A stretch of 64,000 bases of DNA from Hygrophila difformis. Lineage: Eukaryota > Streptophyta > Magnoliopsida > Lamiales > Acanthaceae. The stretch's first letter is position 1; the number at the start of each line of letters is the position of its first letter. The notes beneath the pieces are model-generated. The model saw nothing but the letters and a program-made list of their open reading frames with translations. It did not search any database and was not told where the DNA came from. Where the stretch lies: assembly GCA_030278955.1 (NCBI GenBank), contig JAOANR010000003.1, positions 26,241,227-26,305,226 on the forward strand, written 5' to 3'. Below, piece after piece: positions 45,569 through 56,218 of this stretch. Position numbers and translations under genes: made by a program.

Positions 45569-46131
45569 TGTGTGGAATATTTTCCAACACAACCCGCAGT
45601 GTACGGTCCAAGTAATAACTGGTGAAACCGGGTCGAATCCACAGGGAACCGAGAATTGTCAATAATTTATCACATTTAAGCAGCGAATAAAATTAAAGTG
45701 CATGAATATTTGGTTTATCTAAAATCCTAATTACAATTAATTAAAATAAAGCAATAAAAATGTCCAACACCAGAAATCAAGAGAGAATATTAAATTAATA
45801 TGCTAGATGATGAATGGAGATCCCTACATCTTTCAATTGTTGACAAACTTGCAAATTGCATATAAAAATTCGATTTTTAATCAATTTAATGCCTATTTAG
45901 AACAATCACATTTAGAAAACTCTCGGCTTTAATGACATGCAACTCCTCCGGCTAGTGATTATCTTAAGTTTGGTTCAACAAATTTTGCACTTTCTCAAGC
46001 TATAAATTATTAGAATTAATATGCCAATTATCTTTGTTTAAGTATTTTTCAATCACCTAAACAATATAAAAGCTCTAGTTCAGATCTCCTTTCGGGCTCA
46101 CTAAACAAAAATAAGAATTGAAAAGATTAAC
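45569..46131 (-). repeat. 5' LTR of element 4, truncated
   Basis: Matches 42135-42694 of the other LTR with scattered differences. Homology stops exactly where an element 2-type LTR begins at 46132. The missing 730 bp were not found to the right. Confidence 0.82.
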
Positions 46132-46345
46132 TGATAATGGCCAAAATTGGCCATTATTTTCAATCTATTTCCGTATCTAAATATGGGCATTTGATCGCAT
46201 TCCGGTCTTATTTAAATAAGAAACCAGTTGAATTTGACAGATATTTGCAAATTTGTATAAATAATAAACTGATATTGAAAAATACAAAAATATTGTTATT
46301 TTATTAAATTTGTGTTAAAAAATTCAAAAACATGATAAAATATTA
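46132..46345 (+). repeat. LTR fragment of the element 2 family
   Basis: Starts TGATAATGGCCAAAATTG and aligns by eye with 32868-33075 until about aaaaacatga. Beyond that the sequence departs, though two ttcggtg motifs at 46371-46392 hint that a diverged LTR may extend further. More diverged than the LTR pair of element 2, so it comes from an older copy. Confidence 0.75.
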
Positions 46346-47485
46346 AAAACCCCACACTTGATTAATTATGGTTCGGTGATATCTGTTCGGTGGAACACGG
46401 GTCCATTAAACAGAACACAAGCCAAATAATCAATTGGAAGAAATATCTATATTTACATACTTGTATTTATTATGCTTATATAAAAAAAAAAAAAAAAAAA
46501 AAAGAGAAAAAGAGAAACGAAAAAAATCGAGCAAAAATTGAAATGTGTAACAAGTCTTGAATGAGGCGGGGCCCACCACCTATGCAAATTGGACAGTGCA
46601 AGACACGTGAGTGTCACATGCTTGTCATCTTCCCCAAATCACTTTGGGAATTGAAATCGCACAACAGCCCTTGCTGGACTTCCAGTCACCATCTCCACAA
46701 GCTCCACCGGCTGCCGCCGTCCAACACCACCATTCTCTCATCAACACAGCCACCGCCACCATCATTGAAGCCGCCGCCTCATTCCTCCGGCAATCTTCTC
46801 CGACGAAGACCGCAGTCTCATCCTCAAGCTCCAAATCCGGTGAACACTGCAACCTCCACCAACTCCAAGCACTCCGGACGACCAATCTCAGAAACCCCAG
46901 ATCCGCCCTCTTCCCGCGGCCATCCTCATCTCCGACCCACGCAGATCTCCATCCTCATTCGCCCATCTCTCCGATCAAAAGCCACTGCTTTCGGACCCTC
47001 CAAATTGCACAAACCCATGGCCGAAATGAAGGAGTGTAGCTGTGGACGAAATGAAGGGAGGGACGAAATTGAAGACGAAATTGCACAAAAGGAAGCCATG
47101 GACGAAATTCAAAATTAAAGCCATGGATGAAAAATGTAAATGGGACGAAATGAAACCATGGACGAAATTCTTTGGCTTTTGATTAAATTGATTACAAAAA
47201 CAGTACAAAGAAATAGCAAAAGAAAAGGAACAAAAAGAAACAACAAACTCACACACGAAAGGAAAAGAAAGAAGAGAAAGCACAGGCAGAAAAAAAAAAA
47301 AAAAAAAAAAAAGAGGGCGTGGAACAAGGAAGGAAGGGTATGTACCTGTTGATGTTTCTGATTCTTTGTTCTTATTTGCCGGTCAATCACCGTTGAATGC
47401 CTCTCTCTGTTTAGTCTGTTGAGGTGTATTGGGATGGCATGGAATGGAATGGAAGATGCGGACGTATACATGTTCATGTGTAGTA
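46346..47485. other. Region of unclear origin with a proline-rich open frame
   Basis: Contains a poly(A) run near 46482-46502 and a plus-strand frame 46561-47118 (185 codons) rich in Pro, Ser and His. Degenerate 'ccatggacgaaat' repeats lie at 47018-47170. The composition suggests untranslated leader or repeat DNA; I do not accept the frame as a gene. A further A-rich tract is at 47290-47312. Confidence 0.4.
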
Positions 47486-47743
47486 CTACCTCCGTCTCAA
47501 CATTTTTGTTACGGATGATTTTTTTCACTATTCACTGTTTAACTTTGATTCAAACTTTTAGTATAGTTATGTAAGAAAAAACATAGTCAAATGAGATCTT
47601 GTTAGATTCGTCTAATCTTCTAGTTTTAGACAATCAACTTTTTATAATTTTTCGTTGTACACAATTTAAGTTATTAACCATTGAAAATGTGTCTCGGCAT
47701 GTGTGTCGAAGGCCAATGTAACAAAAGTAATGAGACAGAGGAA
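47486..47743. mobile_element. Stowaway-like MITE (258 bp)
   Basis: Inverted ends ctacctccgtctcaacattt... and (reverse) cttcctctgtctcattactt..., both leading into tttgttac. Flanked by TA on both sides (47484-47485 and 47744-47745). It shares the internal block acatagtcaa...cttgttagattcgtcta with the MITE at 61116. Confidence 0.88.
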
Positions 47744-47745
47744 GT

Positions 47746-49181
47746 ATATAAGAGACACAAGATTTGCATATCTAAAGCAGATCTTAGTTAAATGTGAATC
47801 AAAGTTTAATATGATACAAAACCAGTTATTTGCGTGCAAGGTGTTGTTTGATTTGTTAATTGGGTTTGATATGGATTTGTACATATACAATGGGGATGTT
47901 TGGGAGTCAGCGGATCCGCTAGCAGATAGCAGATTCGGAGAGAGAAATGTGAGAGGATATGCTCTTTCAATATGCTATATGCTGGTCAATATGATGTCTT
48001 CCAAACATACTCTAATACTTATTTGCCAAATTTAAAGTTCTCCAGTGATGACTGATGACGGGCAACCGTTTGACTCCACATTGTATATCAATGTAGTAGT
48101 GGTGGTTAAATCCATAAAATCCAAAATTATCCAATCAAAGCTTGGATTAGATATGGATATGAGGATTTGAATTCTTTTAATGATTCAACCGTCCATCAAG
48201 TCATATGTGAAGGTGAATTTAAAGTTTTGGAACAAAGATATAAATCCATTCAAAGCGGTGGTGGAAGATTTAAAGATTCGACTTATCCAATTTAAATTTG
48301 ATAGTGAAAGTAGCACAAACAAATATGGCATTCAAGGGTTGACAATAAAAACCCTACAAATCTGGCAAAAGCTCTTATAACAAAGGAAATGCAATTAAAA
48401 GTTTACTTGCTGAAAGCCCTACAAGAATCGGAATCTATAAAATAAATCCTGAATACATTTTGGCATGTACAGACTGTATTGCCTTTATTAAATATATTCC
48501 ATCATTTTTTAATTTTAAGGGTTATATTGTAATTATGCTTTGGGTTTCCGCGTAAACGCTGATTAATCATCCAGAAACGTACAGTCATCCAAATTAATTA
48601 CAAGTCAGCGCTGAATCATCCTACTTGCCAAGTCAATCAATTTTTTAAATCTTACATTTTTAGGTAAGAAAATCTTGAAAAAATCTTTTCATATATTTGA
48701 AAAGGATATAAATTGGAAATAAATTATAATATATTTGATATTATGATAGATTTAGTCAAACCAATATATATTTTTAATTTTTGCTCGATATATGTTATTT
48801 AATTGAATATGTTATATTTTCATATATATTATATTAATTAAAAAATTTGAGCCTGAAATATTAACCTCCATCAATATAATAAATTTGAGCCTGAAATATT
48901 ACATAAAAATAGATTTAATAAACTACATAATATAAATAAAAATAATTATTGAATTTTTTTAAAATTATAAGTATAAATATAATTATAATTTTGATATTAA
49001 CAATTAACATATATATTCCCCATGCTCAAGGATTGACAGTTAAATTGGGTGAATTGCATTCACATATGGCTAATTTTTAATTTAGTTTGGTTTTTAAAAT
49101 TTTGGTAATAATTGTTCTAGATAATTTCTTCCATCTTTCATATGAACATATTATTAGTACTATTATGAATATATATATATA
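47746..49181. other. AT-rich intergenic DNA, no convincing gene
   Basis: Short frames at 47703-48035 and 48180-48380 lack recognisable motifs. A 22-bp sequence containing aaatttgagcctgaaatatt occurs twice, at about 48840 and 48881. Confidence 0.5.
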
Positions 49182-49211
49182 CTAGTTGGCTAAGCTGTGC
49201 AGATGCACAGC
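49182..49211 (-). other. Helitron 3' terminus: hairpin and CTAG
   Basis: Minus strand: stem GCTGTGCA, loop TC, stem TGCACAGC (49211-49194), then eight bases and CTAG at 49185-49182, followed by the target T. Confidence 0.92.
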
Positions 49212-49552
49212 GTATTGAGTGTGTACAACTGCCCATGGAGAAAGAATAAATAATTGTAGGTAAGTGTATGCGGTTTCCTTATATGATACTTTTACATTCA
49301 AAGAAATTTAGTTATATTTAATTTACAAAGCAAGTATGCAGTGTTGAGGAAGACAAAATCAAACAATATAAAATTTATTTAAACCTGGAATTTCTAACAC
49401 CCGCAAAGCAGCAGAAACAAATACGAAATACACGAATTTAAAAGATACATACGAATTCAAAATAGGTGTTCTGTTACCATATTTCGTTACCTTTAGCCCT
49501 CCATTTATAATAAGTATCCCATTTCGTCTTCCTAAAATAGGTGTTCTATCAC

Positions 49553-49726
49553 CAACCACATCTTTTATTATTGGATGATCAACATATTCAGGCTTCACTT
49601 TCATGCTGTAGAAAATGGCAGCTGCAGATGTCTCATACTTCAGAATGCACGGAATAGTTTCTTCCTTATGCTCTGAAGCATTTATGCCCTTGGACAGATT
49701 TGTAATGTAACATACTTCCATAGAGC
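49553..49726 (-). pseudogene. Captured exon, family not recognised
   Basis: Minus strand, acceptor CAG before 49726 and donor GT after 49553, 174 bases with one open frame. It includes EVCYITNLSKGINASEHKEE and AAIFYSMKVKPEYVDHPIIK. The codon-level order and splice sites indicate a real exon of a host gene. I do not know the family. It is the last fragment before the Helitron 3' end. Confidence 0.55.
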
Positions 49727-49904
49727 CTGTTAGGACAAGTCTGTGTAATAAGGGCACTCATCATATTAATTAAATATGAAAAGAACCATGTCTCTGCTAC
49801 ACAAATTCCAGGAAGTAGCAAAAATAAAGCAGAGTTCTATGAAACATGGGAAACTCGGTTACACAGGCAATCAGGACAAATAATTTGGTAAAAGAACACT
49901 TCTA

Positions 49905-50288
49905 CATCTTCAAGGGCACCAACATGATCGAATTGGACACCAATCTCACTTGGTGGAAACAAAGTTGGTCTCATACTCATCCTTAGCAAGATTCTGTAAA
50001 TGAGACATGCTTAGAACAACAAGATAAATGAAAGTTTGAAAGTATCTTCTAAATTAATTAGAGAAGAAAACCTTAAGACTCTGGAGAGGCTTGTTGGACG
50101 CCGTTTCCTGCTCCTTTAGTCTCAAAATTGCAAGTTCAAGGCTGCACATCAAATTGGTGTTGTTAATGGGAAGAAAACAAAAAAATCATAACATAACAAA
50201 GGCATATATATATATATATATAAATTACCTTTCACAGGGTGGCTGCAATCGATCACCAGAATCCCCAAATTTCTTCTTATCGAAAGCC
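49905..50288 (-). pseudogene. Captured fragment of an AAA+ ATPase gene
   Basis: Three minus-strand exons: 50288-50229 (AFDKKKFGDSGDRLQPPCE), 50141-50072 (LELAILRLKEQETASNKPLQ) and 49993 to about 49905 (NLAKDEYETNFVS, then after a break GVQFDHVGALEDV in another frame). Splice phases join the first two exactly and the second to the third. The sequence is the linker just before the ATPase core in plant AAA proteins of the Msp1/katanin-like class; the Walker motifs would follow but are not included. A small deletion in the third exon shifts the frame, so the fragment has no ATPase activity. Confidence 0.8.
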
Positions 50289-51208
50289 CTAATTTATCAA
50301 GAATTGACAACAGAATCTAAGGGAGCACAAAAAGATATTCTATAGTTCCTTTTACAACTATACGATAAGGTAGAATTAATTTTCACATGAAAAGATGCAT
50401 CTAATCAAAAACCTTCTGCAAACCTAAAAGATTGAAACTTGAACCAAACCCATAATTTCTAATCCAGCCAACCAAATGTGATTAAGCCTGTCAGTGGAGG
50501 GCTCAGCACCAGTTTAAGAAGGAAAAGCAAAGTGAAATGAAGCATACTTGGATGCGAGCAGGCCGTGGCATCTAAGCTACTGCTAACACAAAGTAAACCA
50601 AACCGTGAATGCTTGCCCAACACAAGAGTACATAATCTTCAAAATTTGTACAGATATGAATATAAAGAAAGAAACTGCAAGAATGACCACAACATGTTAC
50701 ATATTATTGGGCAAAGCATAAATGAAAATATAGTTGTGCATGACAAAGAAGACCTGATTAAAGCAAAGGAATAATCCTTATAATTCCAGGTAGCAAGACA
50801 GGTCATACATAACAAAAATAGTGAAGAGAACAATGATGGTTCATTTAAAATAAATTAGAGAACAGGTTCCACCCTGAAGAGGTCACTTATAACTGCAATT
50901 AAAATATCCACAAAAAAAAAATAAAAAAAATCAATAAAGGCTATTCCACATCCACATAAGCACTGGAGTGGAGTACATACCCAAACAAGCTCAAATAACA
51001 TGTCTTTCTCAGTCATATATCTATAAATAAATTCTACTTGATACCACATAAGAAACATTCTAGGTTGAACACAGGACATATCACACATCAAACCCTGTTC
51101 ACACTATTTATGATAATCGATTTTATCTGTGCATCAAACTAATACACAACAAACAAAACTAAAAAGTACTACATATAATTTAATAATGAAACAAATCTTA
51201 AATGAAAT

Positions 51209-51474
51209 ATGGATACAGCTTGAGACAGCAGTACTCTGGATTCACGAGAAGTAACTTTAGATCTCAAAAGTCTCCATCTCACATCGCAATCAACATCACA
51301 AAGCACATGATTTTCTAATAGTTTCTTGTTTATAATTTCCAAAGAAGGATCCGGGAGCTTCTGTGCCCCTGAACTCAACAAGTTCTGCAAATCAAAATGT
51401 ATGCACTTGCACTCCTTGGAGCAGAACCAATGTCCTTCAGGAAGATGCCGTGTCATAGTGCAAGTAACTTGAGA
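51209..51474 (-). pseudogene. Captured exon of a PHD-finger/acetyltransferase (IDM1-like) gene
   Basis: Minus strand open frame with HLPEGHWFCSKECKCIHFDL, LSSGAQKLPDPSLEIINKKL and DVRWRLLRSKVTSRESRVLL followed by SQAVSIFH. This matches the end of the PHD finger (last Cys pair) and the linker leading to the GNAT domain in plant nuclear proteins of the IDM1-like class, which bind histones. The GNAT domain itself is absent. The expected donor after SIFH reads TT instead of GT, and the acceptor region is uncertain. Confidence 0.8.
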
Positions 51475-51866
51475 ACAAATGCAAAAGAGTTTAGAAAAGA
51501 AAATTTTGACCACCAAATACAAGGATAGAAATGAGCACACCTTTAGATCAGACATCTTCTGTTTAACTAAAAAAAGAAGCAAACACATAAATATTCTATT
51601 CCTCGAGATCAGAAATCACCGAGGAACAAAATATTGAATGTCCCCCAAAATGCATCAAAAACAGAATTCTCAAAACTCCTTTTGCAATAACCCTTTTTTC
51701 CGTTTCTTGACTTCATTTAAAACACGACAACACATCTGAAAAAGATCAACCAATTTCTATATCTATATATTCTTCGAAAAGAGGAATGTCTTTCGAAACC
51801 TTTTTTGTTATAGAACAGAACTAAAAAACACTTCCCCACACGATCGAATCTAAAATCACAATTTAC

Positions 51867-52731
51867 CAGTTTTTTATTGACATCTATGCTCTCCTCAAAC
51901 TGAACTTTCTTCCTCAATCTCACCACATACCCTTCATGAACCTTCAATAGACCAAAAATCACTATCAGCCCCAACACAAAAAAAACAACTACAAAAACAT
52001 GGATTTCGATCAAATCAGGAAAAACTTACAAGATATAAAAAGATGAAGGCGATAAAATAAGCCAACTCATTGCAAGAACTCAAAAACCATAGGGAGAGCA
52101 GCACAATGCCGACATGATGCAGTAGCGTCGCGTCGAGTATACTCCCCATCTGCAAGTTCAAAAATCTCTCATTTCCCTTTTTAACATTTTTCCTCTTTTC
52201 TAAGTTTCCGAAAATGATTTCTCATAGGGTAGCCTTGAATCAACCATAAACTCTCAATTATAGTTGTCTAAAACAAACAATTCAAATATGAAATTTCGAA
52301 GCAGAAATTATTTTCCAACCTTTTTTGCCAGATCCCATTTCTGACCCATTCAATAAGCAAGCACTCAGCATCAATTATAGTTGTCATAATTCATTAAACA
52401 ACACAATTTGGCTGTATATAAAGACCTTGAAATAAATTTCTAGTTCCATACACACACAAAATATCTCAGAATATGAAGTAATCCATCTTAATCAAAATAT
52501 TTATATCTCATTTGCCAAATCTGGTAGCAACAGTTAAGATCTTTTTTAAGTAAGATCAACTCAACATCCCTAGCTCATGTCTAAAAACGCATATGTATCC
52601 TTTTTTAACAAGAGAAAGACATCTATAACAGGGGATGAAAGCAAAGATTTCGTCACTCATATAAAACCCAAATTAAGTGCACCGACAATCAAGTACTAAA
52701 AGCTTACCACAACCATAGTTGCAGGAACCAT
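51867..52731 (-). pseudogene. Captured 5' exons of an SMP/synaptotagmin-like (NTMC2-type) gene
   Basis: Three minus-strand exons with GT-AG borders: 52731-52708 (MVPATMVV), 52149-52030 (MGSILDATLLHHVGIVLLSL and WFLSSCNELAYFIAFIFLYL) and 51941-51867 (VHEGYVVRLRKKVQFEESID). All are in phase 0. The N-terminal hydrophobic stretch plus VHE.YV.RL.RK.QFEE is the start of plant membrane-anchored lipid-transfer proteins with an SMP domain and C2 domains. The SMP and C2 domains are not included. About 450 bases upstream resemble a captured 5' leader. As transcribed it could only make a short membrane peptide. Confidence 0.75.
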
Positions 52732-53225
52732 CAATATGACCAAAAATCCCCTTTCTGAGCAAGCAATCCCTGAAGCTTCTTAGCCAAACAGAACCCTAAT
52801 CCCCTCAAAAAGGCTACGAAGGCAAAAGGATTTTTTCAGAACTATACAGGTACCACTCCTAGATTCGGATATGAACAAACATCTACAGTAAGCAAAATCG
52901 GCTTCACCATCGCAATTCCGAAAATACAACAAAAGAAACTGACAACTCGAACTCCTCCCTGAACCAAAAAGCGACAAAAAACCCCCGTAACTCAAATCAA
53001 ACCCACCGAAGTAACGAAAAACCGAGGAACAGAACAATACTCCTGGAAAAACAATCCCACAAAAACCCAAAACAAATACAGCCCAACAACTGCTCGCACA
53101 GGAAAAATCAGCGGAAATCCTCAATTCCTTATCCGAACCGACAAACGGCTCAACCCCAACCAAAAATTGCCAAAAGAAGCAACACGAATCAATAATACCA
53201 ATGTGCAGGGTATAAAACATTTCAC

Positions 53226-53395
53226 CATATGCGGGGGATTGGCAATTATTGCATCAGCCTTGAACCGAACTTGTGTTTCAGGATCAGGTTCTGTAAATGC
53301 TGGAAGCAAGGAGAAAACAATATCTTTTATTTGATGCCTTTGAACTTGTACTTCAGAAGGTCCAGATGGCAAGAAACCCTTATTCTTGACCATGT
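53226..53395 (-). pseudogene. Captured exon of a sterol 3-beta-glucosyltransferase (UGT80-type) gene
   Basis: Minus strand exon of 170 bases: MVKNKGFLPSGPSEVQVQRH, QIKDIVFSLLPAFTEPDPET, VRFKADAIIANPP. This is the N-terminal acceptor-side region of plant sterol glucosyltransferases, which add glucose from UDP-glucose to membrane sterols. Just before the exon end the family's usual Ala-Tyr-Gly is out of frame, indicating a one-base loss. The acceptor CAG is at 53398-53396 and the donor GT follows 53226. No catalytic C-terminal half is present. Confidence 0.82.
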
Positions 53396-53621
53396 CTGAA
53401 AAAGGCATATATACACAAACTACTTTGATTCATTTCAGTTCAAAAGTTCTTCCCTACCAAAACCACCAACTCTATGCCAAAGCAATAAGTAATCTTCTAC
53501 ACAAGCAACAAAGGCCAGACTGGCCAGTCGCCCTTCAGAAGTCACAAGTAGTAACTAATATCATCTCCAGAATAGTAATTAAAAACATCATTATAATTAG
53601 TAATCGATGAAAAGAAATTAC

Positions 53622-53985
53622 CTTGACTTGCACTATAAGACGGAACAATATCTTTGGAAGCATCTTTATCTGTGTCATTTCCGGCCATAATTGCTAACAG
53701 AATACTTCTTTTGTATCCTTTCACCGGTAAATTGAGATGCTGAAAGTGGACTTTCCAGTGTCTAATTAATCATAGAATTCCCTGAACTACTTGGAATGTT
53801 AAGAACAAGACTGTCAGCTGAAAAAAGAAAGAAAGAAAGAGCAATTTTTGTCTCATCCAAGGTTTTGGACAAGTAAATCAACTAAAGTCATAAGAAACTA
53901 CCACACTCTGTGACGAAGACACAAGGTTGTGGCTTTCTGAGATACCCAATTCTCCTTGAACAAGGGGTCTCTCGATATCATCATC
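53622..53985 (-). pseudogene. Two captured exons, family not recognised
   Basis: Minus strand. Exon 53985-53902 (84 bases, phase 0) codes DDDIERPLVQGELGISESHN then LVSSSQSV. Exon 53693-53622 codes MAGNDTDKDASKDIVPSYSA then SQ. Both have GT-AG borders. They may belong to the gene of the next exon set or to a different one; low-complexity content prevents assignment. Confidence 0.5.
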
Positions 53986-54916
53986 CTGTATCAAGAATGT
54001 TGCAACATGTTAATACTCCGAGAACGTAATTCATATAATCCAAAATAGTATATGAAATGCAAATCTCTATAAATGAGCAATGGCAAAAATAATTTGGTGA
54101 AGACATGCATAATATACATGGTAAACAACAGAAACTACATATATATTGACAAAAGAAGCAATAAAGAAGAAGGGAAATAAGAGTACCTGTGTTAGATATT
54201 AAGTTATTTGTGAGCTATAAAGAAGAAATAATAAATGTCAAATTGGTTTGTGCAATTGTTGGGCCTCTAAGAGAAGGAAACTAAGGGAAGTAAGTCTCAA
54301 TCGCCCCTTCCCAAAAGTCAAAATTTCAGTCATAAAAAACAGAAATGCAAGATCTAGTAACTATCCGAAAACATGAAAATCAAATGCAAAAACTCTCAAT
54401 AAAGAAGACTTCTCGCTGTTCCCACAATTCACCCAATCATTTTACATGCTTACAAGATCAGAGGATAAATCATTCAAAAAATGCTAACATAAAGGGAATC
54501 CACCATAACCTTGCGATTTCTTCATTACAATAAATATAAATGCCCAGTATATCCTGATTTCAGATCATCATAAAGTTACTCCAAACTTTAACCCAGATTA
54601 AGAAAATATCCCATAAATTATGTTTAAACGATCTTAAGAAAATGTTGCAGTTGGTACAGATTCTCGATTTTTGCTTATCGGAGATAAAAATAAAGCAAGA
54701 TTGGCAAAGACAAAGCTACTGAAAGAATGAAATAAAAGCACATAGAGAATTAACAAGAAAATCTGGTGACCTTTGAATTTTGAATGGTCCTGAAACCCTG
54801 TAACATTGTTAACAGGTTAAGTTTGAAATTTGTAAATTGTAATGAGAATAAATACACTCAAACGGAAAACTGATTTCTGATAAAACAATAGTATGTTAAT
54901 AGGGTGATTATTTTAC

Positions 54917-55196
54917 CGGGAAAATGGCTTGTGATGAAGCCCACAAGCTTAGTCACAGGATTCCACAAGCTTGGAGGCTTTCCCATCCAAAGATCTCTCA
55001 AGCTCAAATCCCATCTAAACAATCAAATTATGATATTGATATAATTACTGGAGCTATGAAGAATTTAAACATAATCAAGCAAAAGAAAAGATGTGATCAT
55101 AATATTATAGAATTATTTGCACCTCATGCATCAGGCCACGCTCCTCCGCCAAAGGTAATGGGCTTGGCCACTTGACCATCTTTCTTAGATCATAGC
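54917..55196 (-). pseudogene. Two captured exons, family not recognised
   Basis: Minus strand. Exon 55196-55123 codes YDLRKMVKWPSPLPLAEERG then LMHE. Exon 55014-54917 codes WDLSLRDLWMGKPPSLWNPV then TKLVGFITSHFP. Both are bordered by AG and GT. Simple joining does not keep the open frame across the two exons, so something has been lost. The residues look like a conserved host protein, but I cannot name it. Confidence 0.5.
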
Positions 55197-55656
55197 CTGT
55201 CAAAACAATACTGTAAGACTGATGTCATGCAAATAAAGCAATTTAAATTTGATTGTTCTCCAAATGCCTTTCAAACATACACATTGGTATGAGTCAATTG
55301 GTGTATATAGAATATAATAACCACTAAAGAGAAATATTGATATATGTGTGCCTCTAGAGTAAGCAAAGACTTAAGTACCCCAAATCAAGTATTCTACAAC
55401 TAAGCTTATTGTCCCCAAGTAATCTCAGATCCATCAATTGCAAGTCTTTATAAGTCTTGATGGCAAACACTATCAAATACTGCTGAAAGATCTGAAATTT
55501 TAACGCACAGATGGCTGAGGCAAGTTAGGTGTGCAATATTTGGGGCCAATGTTCCAGACAATCCAAAGCCTGTCAAGTTCCTTCATTCATATCAAAACAA
55601 GCTATAAGAACTTGTTCTTAAATTCAGGCCTTTTGATTGGTCATGGGTTAACTTAC

Positions 55657-55735
55657 AGATCAACAACTCTAGAGGGGACTCCCTTTGAGCATGAAACACC
55701 TGTCCAAGGAATACACTTTCGGCAGACATGGTCCC
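55657..55735 (-). pseudogene. Exon-like segment, perhaps a degenerate later exon of the acetyltransferase-like gene
   Basis: 79 bases between CAG (55738-55736) and GTAAGT (from 55656 down). One frame reads VCRKCIPWTGVSCSKGVPSR; another reads VFHAQRESPLELLI, which faintly recalls the next exon of the HGSNAT-like family. Its position directly after that gene favours the second, but the evidence is weak. Confidence 0.35.
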
Positions 55736-56218
55736 CTGTCAAATCTTCAGGCAAATTGATAATCTATTTTCCAAATTTCTCCAATGCCACCACTATCCAA
55801 AATAGACAAAACATGTAACCAAGAAAAGACATACCCAATGTAGCTAGCTTGTTTCAGTTGCCAAATTTGTGGGATGAACTTTACTTTAATTTGGCCATCA
55901 ATGTACAAGCAAACAATACCAATACAGTGTCCAAACCTGTAGGAATGCTCATTTGCCGATTGCTAGAGTCCCCGCGAGGGTAGTTCGAATCCTCACATTT
56001 GCAACGGAAATACTTGACGAAAGCACTGAAATAGGGAAAACATATCGTGCAGTAACATTTTCAAGGAATAGGGCATGGATAACAAAACTGAATTGCAAAA
56101 CGCTGAGAAAATTGCAAACAATCCAAGAACACAATTTGTCTACTGTTATAACTGGATAACTAAATTGTAAGTGAGAAATTACCAAGAATTGAAGATTCGC
56201 CCCAAAAACTGAACGTAC

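Larger units (their letters stand above)
42135..46131 (-). mobile_element. Element 4: non-autonomous LTR retrotransposon
   Basis: Direct repeats at 42135-43425 and 45569-46131, with a tRNA-Asp-type primer site reading on the minus strand beside the right copy and a polypurine junction beside the left copy. So it lies in minus orientation, and its 5' LTR is the right one. The 2.1 kb internal region has no gag or pol, so it needs proteins from another element. The right LTR is cut at 46131 by a fragment of an element 2-type LTR. It interrupts the antisense ORF of element 3. Confidence 0.82.

Noticed and set aside
46561..47118. 185-codon plus-strand frame, proline- and serine-rich
   Set aside because: Low complexity, several overlapping open frames of similar length on both strands, no domain, and a degenerate short repeat at its end. 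Reported only as part of a region of unclear origin.
47703..48035. 110-codon plus-strand frame overlapping the MITE end
   Set aside because: Starts inside the MITE terminal repeat and has no recognisable motif.
52780..53220. 146-codon minus-strand Cys/Phe-rich frame
   Set aside because: It lies just upstream of the NTMC2-type start exon and looks like a captured 5' leader or intron; no family resemblance.
55657..55735. Reading as a leucine-rich-repeat receptor N-cap because of PWTGVSCSKG
   Set aside because: A single short motif; the other frame and the position fit a degenerate acetyltransferase exon at least as well.
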